From an uncultured Lachnospiraceae bacterium (lineage in GTDB: Bacteria > Bacillota > Clostridia > Lachnospirales > Lachnospiraceae): a stretch of DNA of 64,000 nt. Under the pieces are notes generated by a model. That model did no database searches and was not told where the DNA came from. It saw nothing but the letters and a program-made list of their open reading frames with translations. The stretch lies in NCBI GenBank assembly GCA_947644545.1, contig CANRZW010000006.1, forward strand, positions 1 to 64,000, read 5' to 3'. Positions 59,865 to 64,000 of this stretch are shown one piece after another; position 1 is the stretch's first letter; the number at the start of each line of letters is the position of its first letter. The position numbers and the translations under genes are program-made.

Positions 59865-61811
59865 TTACGCTTTACCTTCATTTCTATGATAATGTTCCAG
59901 ATAGATTAACAACACAGAGATATCCGCCGGTGATACACCGGAAATCCTCGATGCCTGTCCTACCGATACAGGTTTATAAGCAATCAACTTCTGCCTTGCC
60001 TCTAACCGCAGAGAACCGATATCGTTATAATCCAGATCAGCCGGAATCCGTTTTTTCTCCATTTTCTTATACTGTTCTACCTGGCGCATTTGTCGTTCAA
60101 TATAGCCTTCGTACTTTACCTCAATCTCCACCTGTTCTATCACATCATCAGGAAGAAGGGTACGATTCGCATCGATTTCTGCCAAAATCGCATAGTTAAG
60201 CTCCGGGCGGCACATAAGCTCTGCCAGATTCGTACCTGTCTTTAACAAAGCGCTTCCATGTGCAGTCAGAAATTCCTGATTTTCTTTAGCCGCACCGATA
60301 ACCGTATTCTTCAGACGAACAATCTCTTCTTCTATCAATTTTTTCTTGTTAAGCGTCTGCGAATAAATCTCCTCAGAAACAAGTCCCACCTCATAACCAA
60401 TCTGACGAAGCCGCAGATCGGCATTATCCTGACGAAGTAACAATCTGTATTCTGCTCTGGAAGTCATCATACGATAAGGCTCGAAATTCTCCTTTGTCAC
60501 CAGATCATCTATCAATACCCCTATATATGCCTGAGAACGATCAATAACAATCGGCTGCTTTCCCGAAATCATAAGCGCAGCATTGATACCGGCTATCAAC
60601 CCCTGTGCGGCAGCCTCCTCATAACCACTGCTGCCATTAAACTGCCCGCCGCTGAATAATCCCTGAATATCCTTAAATTCCAGAGTCGGATATAACTGCC
60701 TCGGATTGATACAATCATACTCGATCGCATAGGCATTCCTTACGATCTTACAATGTTCTAATCCCGGTACGGTACGATACATCGCAAGCTGTACATCCTC
60801 CGGAAGAGAAGAAGACATCCCTCCTACATACATTTCATTGGTATGGATTCCCTCCGGTTCAATAAATACCTGATGTCTTTCTTTACCAGAGAACTTTACC
60901 ACTTTATCTTCGATAGAAGGACAATATCTCGGACCAGTACCCTCAATAATTCCCGCATAAATAGGCGATCTGTCAAGGTTTGCTCTGATAATATCATGCG
61001 TATCTTGATTTGTATAAGTCAACCAGCACGATACCTGATCAATCTGTACATCCTCCGGATTCGTCGAAAAGGAAAAGGGAATCACTTTCTCGTCTCCGAA
61101 CTGCTCTTCCATTTTACTGTAATCGATCGTATTGCCATCCATTCTGGCCGGCGTACCTGTCTTAAATCTTCGCATTTCTATACCAAGACTCTTCAGAGAT
61201 TCCGTCAAGTGATCGGCCGCCTGCAGACCATTCGGTCCTGTATAGGTAATAGCCTCTCCGCACAGACATCTCGCCTTCAAATAAGTACCTGTACATAAAA
61301 TAACCGCCCTGCACTTATAAATTGCGCCTGTGAAAGTCATAATACCGGTTATTCTCTTAGACGCAATACTCTCATGACCGGAACAACCTTCACAATCCTC
61401 CGTTAAAATCTTACAAACCTCTGCCTGTTTGATCGTAAGATTTTCCTGAGCTTCCAACACTTTACGCATTTCTCTGGAATATTCTGCTTTATCTGCCTGC
61501 GCGCGAAGAGAATGAACGGCAGGTCCCTTTGATTTATTCAACATCTTAGACTGGATAAACGTCTTATCGATATTCTTACCCATCTCTCCGCCCAAAGCAT
61601 CGATCTCACGAACCAGGTGTCCCTTGGAAGTTCCGCCAATATTTGGATTACAGGGCATTAAGGCGATACTGTCCACACTCACCGTGAAAATCACTGTCCT
61701 CAATCCCAATCTTGCACAGGCAAGCGCCGCTTCACATCCCGCATGTCCCGCACCGACCACACATACATCCACTGTTTCCCGTAAATAAGACTTATCAACT
61801 ATCTCTGTCAT
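59865..61811 (-). CDS. mnmG: tRNA uridine-5-carboxymethylaminomethyl modification enzyme MnmG (GidA)
   Basis: 648 residues. The FAD-binding GxGxxG motif is [20 protein letters not shown] at the N-terminus, and the GidA signatures include [20 protein letters not shown] and [17 protein letters not shown]. The C-terminal helical domain that contacts MnmE and tRNA is present to the usual length (about 630). With MnmE it installs cmnm5U34 in tRNAs using methylenetetrahydrofolate. Start follows the mnmE stop by 66 bp. Confidence 0.97.
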   Translation of the reverse strand: MTEIVDKSYLRETVDVCVVGAGHAGCEAALACARLGLRTVIFTVSVDSIALMPCNPNIGGTSKGHLVREIDALGGEMGKNIDKTFIQSKMLNKSKGPAVHSLRAQADKAEYSREMRKVLEAQENLTIKQAEVCKILTEDCEGCSGHESIASKRITGIMTFTGAIYKCRAVILCTGTYLKARCLCGEAITYTGPNGLQAADHLTESLKSLGIEMRRFKTGTPARMDGNTIDYSKMEEQFGDEKVIPFSFSTNPEDVQIDQVSCWLTYTNQDTHDIIRANLDRSPIYAGIIEGTGPRYCPSIEDKVVKFSGKERHQVFIEPEGIHTNEMYVGGMSSSLPEDVQLAMYRTVPGLEHCKIVRNAYAIEYDCINPRQLYPTLEFKDIQGLFSGGQFNGSSGYEEAAAQGLIAGINAALMISGKQPIVIDRSQAYIGVLIDDLVTKENFEPYRMMTSRAEYRLLLRQDNADLRLRQIGYEVGLVSEEIYSQTLNKKKLIEEEIVRLKNTVIGAAKENQEFLTAHGSALLKTGTNLAELMCRPELNYAILAEIDANRTLLPDDVIEQVEIEVKYEGYIERQMRQVEQYKKMEKKRIPADLDYNDIGSLRLEARQKLIAYKPVSVGQASRISGVSPADISVLLIYLEHYHRNEGKA

Positions 61812-61877
61812 ACTGTTTCCTCAATTTCATCTCTTTTTCCTAAGCCAATTACCATAACCCTTCTATGCCAAATCACT

Positions 61878-63302
61878 CTATTTTCCCATACAAAACTTAG
61901 AGAATATCTCATTCACAAGATCGTCTCCCACTTCTTCCCCTATAATACTGCCAAGTGAAGCATAAGCGCTCATCAGGTCAATAGAATAGAAATCTTCCGG
62001 CATTTCCATTTCCAGGCTTTTCCTCACCTGCATCATACTCTCCAAAGCCTCCCGAATCGCTTCTTTATGCCGCATATTCGTGATATATACCTGGTCATTA
62101 TAAGAAATCTCCCCGTGAAAAAACATTTCCCTGACAGCATGAAGTAAGTCTTCAATACCCGAATCTGTCTTGGTGGAAGTCCTGATCATATATTTATCAA
62201 TATCCGTTATTTCATTTTCATTGGCAGCGCCGTTGATTTCTTCTATCAAATTCTTAATATCATTTTCCTGAACTATTTCGTGCAGATCGGATTTATTCAA
62301 TAAAATAATGACATTCTTATTTCGGATCATTTTCATAATCTCATGATCATTCTCATCCAGAGGAAGAGAAGAATCCACAACATAGAGAATCAGATCGGCA
62401 TTCCCGGAAATCTTTATCGCTCTGTCTACCCCCATCTTCTCCACGATATCTTCTGTATTACGGATACCGGCAGTGTCAACGATATTTAGCGTAATCCCCC
62501 CAATCGATATGACTTCCTCCAGGGTATCCCTTGTCGTTCCGGCAATATCGGTTACGATCGCTTTCTCCTCTCCTACCAGAATATTCAAAAGAGAAGACTT
62601 ACCGGCATTCGGTTTTCCAACGATAACGGTATTGATTCCCTCTCTCAGCATCCTGCCATCATCCGCAGAATCTAATAACTTATATAATTCCTGTATCACA
62701 TGTTCTGTTCTCTCGGATAATCTGTCATAATAACCATCCAGGCTGATATGTTCCGGATCATCCAAAGCAGATTCTATAAATGCAATTTCATACAAAATAG
62801 CTTCTCTGAGACTTCGTATTTTGTCAGAAACAAAACCTTTCAACTGCTTCACAGAAGACTGCAGGGCAAATTCATTCTTGGCATGGATAATATCCATCAC
62901 TGCTTCCGCCCTGGAAAGATCAATTCTGCCATTCAAGAAAGCACGTTTCGTAAATTCTCCCGGTTCCGCAATCCTTGCACCTGCCTGAATCACGGTGTCA
63001 AGAATCTTTCTCATCATAAGGATACCGCCATGACAGTTGATCTCCACCGTATCTTCTGTAGTATAACTTCGGGGAGCTTTCATTACCGTAACCATAACTT
63101 CATCGATCACAGTCTCATTGTCTGCAACGACAGACCCATAATGGATCGTATGACTGGCATATCTGGTCAGGGTTCTTTCCTGCTTACTGTTCCTGTAGAT
63201 CTTATCAACTATCGTAACCGCATCTTCTCCACTGACACGCACAATACCGATTCCTGAATCTGACATGGCTGTTGCAATAGCCGCAATTGTATCCGTTTTC
63301 AT
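61878..63302 (-). CDS. mnmE: tRNA modification GTPase MnmE (TrmE)
   Basis: 474 residues. The N-terminal folate-binding domain begins DTIAAIATAMSDSGIGIVRV. The G domain inserted in the helical domain has G1 VGKPNAGKSSLLNIL near 228, G2/G3 TTRDT and DTAGIRNTED, and G4 LNKSDL. The C-terminal signature CMGK (normally CxGK) ends the protein, with its catalytic Cys. It works with MnmG on wobble uridine. It follows jag, with a terminator-like hairpin between. Confidence 0.97.
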   Translation of the reverse strand: MKTDTIAAIATAMSDSGIGIVRVSGEDAVTIVDKIYRNSKQERTLTRYASHTIHYGSVVADNETVIDEVMVTVMKAPRSYTTEDTVEINCHGGILMMRKILDTVIQAGARIAEPGEFTKRAFLNGRIDLSRAEAVMDIIHAKNEFALQSSVKQLKGFVSDKIRSLREAILYEIAFIESALDDPEHISLDGYYDRLSERTEHVIQELYKLLDSADDGRMLREGINTVIVGKPNAGKSSLLNILVGEEKAIVTDIAGTTRDTLEEVISIGGITLNIVDTAGIRNTEDIVEKMGVDRAIKISGNADLILYVVDSSLPLDENDHEIMKMIRNKNVIILLNKSDLHEIVQENDIKNLIEEINGAANENEITDIDKYMIRTSTKTDSGIEDLLHAVREMFFHGEISYNDQVYITNMRHKEAIREALESMMQVRKSLEMEMPEDFYSIDLMSAYASLGSIIGEEVGDDLVNEIFSKFCMGK

Positions 63303-63338
63303 ATTAATCTGTCCTTTTATACTCTATAATCATATACT

Positions 63339-63373
63339 AAAAACGGCAAGATTGAAATATCCTGCCGTTTTTT
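63339..63373 (-). terminator. Terminator-like hairpin between jag and mnmE
   Basis: On the reverse strand AAAAAACGGCA pairs with TGCCGTTTTT around a 15-base loop, ending in a T-run. It may end or attenuate transcripts arriving from the yidC-jag side. Confidence 0.75.
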
Positions 63374-63377
63374 AATA

Positions 63378-64000
63378 CTATCTGTTTCTGTCATACTTCT
63401 TTAAAACAACAACCACATGCCTGAACGGCTCATCTCCTTCACTGTGTGTTGTAACATACTTATCATTCTGCAGTGCGGAATGTATAATCCGTCTCTCATA
63501 AGGATTCATCGGCTCGAGGGAAACCGGCCGCTTCGTTCTCTTCACCTTATAAGAAATGTTCTTTGCCAGATTCTCAAGCGTTTCTTTTCTTCTCTGACGG
63601 TAATTCTCCGTATCAACCTTGACTCTTATATAATTATCAACATTCTTATTGACTACCAGAGATACAAGATATTGCAAAGAATCCAGTGTCTGTCCTCTCT
63701 TACCAATCAGAACACCCATATCATCGCCGTTTAAGTCGATTTCCATGTAATTCTCGATCTCATCGTATTTAACGTCAATTACAACCGTCATATCCATAGC
63801 TTCAAAGACATCTTTTAAGAAATCTTTAGCGGTATCCTGTACGGAAGATTTGACTCTTGCCCTGATAACAGCGGGTCTTGCGCCTATCCCAAGAAATCCG
63901 GAAGAGCCTTCTTCTACAACTTCATACTCCAGTTTATCACTGGTCACAGTAAATTTCTGACATGCTTCCGTAATCGCATCATTCACTGTCTTTGCAGATA
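63378..64000 (-). CDS. jag: Jag/SpoIIIJ-associated RNA-binding protein, partial (5' end beyond the right edge)
   Basis: About 206 residues are inside the window and the frame runs out at base 64000; the visible start reads SAKTVNDAITEACQKF, matching the Jag N-terminal domain. A middle KH domain contains LIGKRGQTLDSLQYLVSLV, with the GxxG loop, and the C-terminal R3H domain contains RRIIHSALQNDKYVTTHSEG. The protein is an RNA-binding KH/R3H (KhpB-type) regulator, encoded next to the membrane insertase gene yidC/spoIIIJ in most Firmicutes. Gene order jag-mnmE-mnmG-rsmG confirms a near-origin location. A GTG at 63986 is not the real start. Confidence 0.95.
   Translation of the reverse strand, partial: SAKTVNDAITEACQKFTVTSDKLEYEVVEEGSSGFLGIGARPAVIRARVKSSVQDTAKDFLKDVFEAMDMTVVIDVKYDEIENYMEIDLNGDDMGVLIGKRGQTLDSLQYLVSLVVNKNVDNYIRVKVDTENYRQRRKETLENLAKNISYKVKRTKRPVSLEPMNPYERRIIHSALQNDKYVTTHSEGDEPFRHVVVVLKKYDRNR

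Noticed and set aside
1..64000. CRISPR arrays
   Set aside because: No regularly spaced repeats of 23-40 bp were seen; the only short direct repeat (5290/5368) occurs twice with one spacer-like segment rich in hairpins.

Overview
The window looks like chromosomal DNA of a low-to-mid GC Firmicute of the class Clostridia, most likely a Lachnospiraceae member. Support: the near-origin order jag-mnmE-mnmG-rsmG and soj-spo0J with perfect parS sites, a parA-parB-DUF4446-serS-DUF3881 neighbourhood, AGGAGG-type ribosome binding sites, sigma-A type promoters, a type III glutamine synthetase, and many clostridial-type regulators. This taxonomic placement is an inference from gene content; no search was run.

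Layout. (1) 1-4300: the end of a mobilizable or conjugative element (MobA/MobL relaxase running off the left edge, a hairpin-rich candidate oriT, a DUF3847 protein, an AT-rich XRE regulator/cysteine-peptidase-like cargo pair, two short element genes). It abuts an iron alcohol dehydrogenase gene that has lost its 3' end. (2) 4301-18072: housekeeping and metabolic genes: acetyltransferase, rubredoxin-glutamate synthase-like protein, WYL regulator, nifS-nifU facing an Rrf2 regulator, YjbR/DUF3795 and GyrI-like proteins, tRNA-Pro, CPA2 antiporter, thioredoxin, trmB, S41 peptidase, D-Ala-D-Ala carboxypeptidase. (3) 18052-30580: signalling and sugar block: exonuclease, a very large hybrid histidine kinase next to an orphan sugar-binding lipoprotein, a REC-GGDEF protein, a chemoreceptor interrupted by an in-frame amber codon, and an araB-araM pair. 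(4) 30731-41754: a divergent nitrogen-assimilation module. The leftward genes are glnN (GSIII), amt fused to PII, and purF; the rightward genes are a three-gene split glutamate synthase, a GSI-type glnA and an ANTAR regulator. (5) 41806-46793: tRNA-Arg, DUF3881, serS, DUF4446, parB, parA. (6) 46794-58986: parS cluster, a complete IS element with inverted repeats and a 4-bp target duplication, a NapH-like ferredoxin, an alpha/beta hydrolase, then a sugar ABC importer/acyltransferase/GH2 glycosidase operon with a divergent ArsR-like regulator. (7) 59073-64000: rsmG, mnmG, mnmE and jag (cut by the right edge).

The most interesting system is the nitrogen module. Both divergent promoters are followed by leaders in which small hairpins with A1/G4 hexaloops (the RNA signature bound by ANTAR proteins) overlap, and exclude, intrinsic-terminator hairpins. 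The last gene of the rightward operon is an ANTAR protein whose receiver domain lacks the phosphoacceptor Asp. The simplest reading is a self-contained antitermination circuit that controls GS, GOGAT and ammonium uptake together, with a non-phosphorylated input. Other points worth attention are the amber-interrupted chemoreceptor, the element-truncated dehydrogenase, the Rrf2 operator over the nifS promoter, and the 12-kb accessory block that separates soj-spo0J from rsmG.
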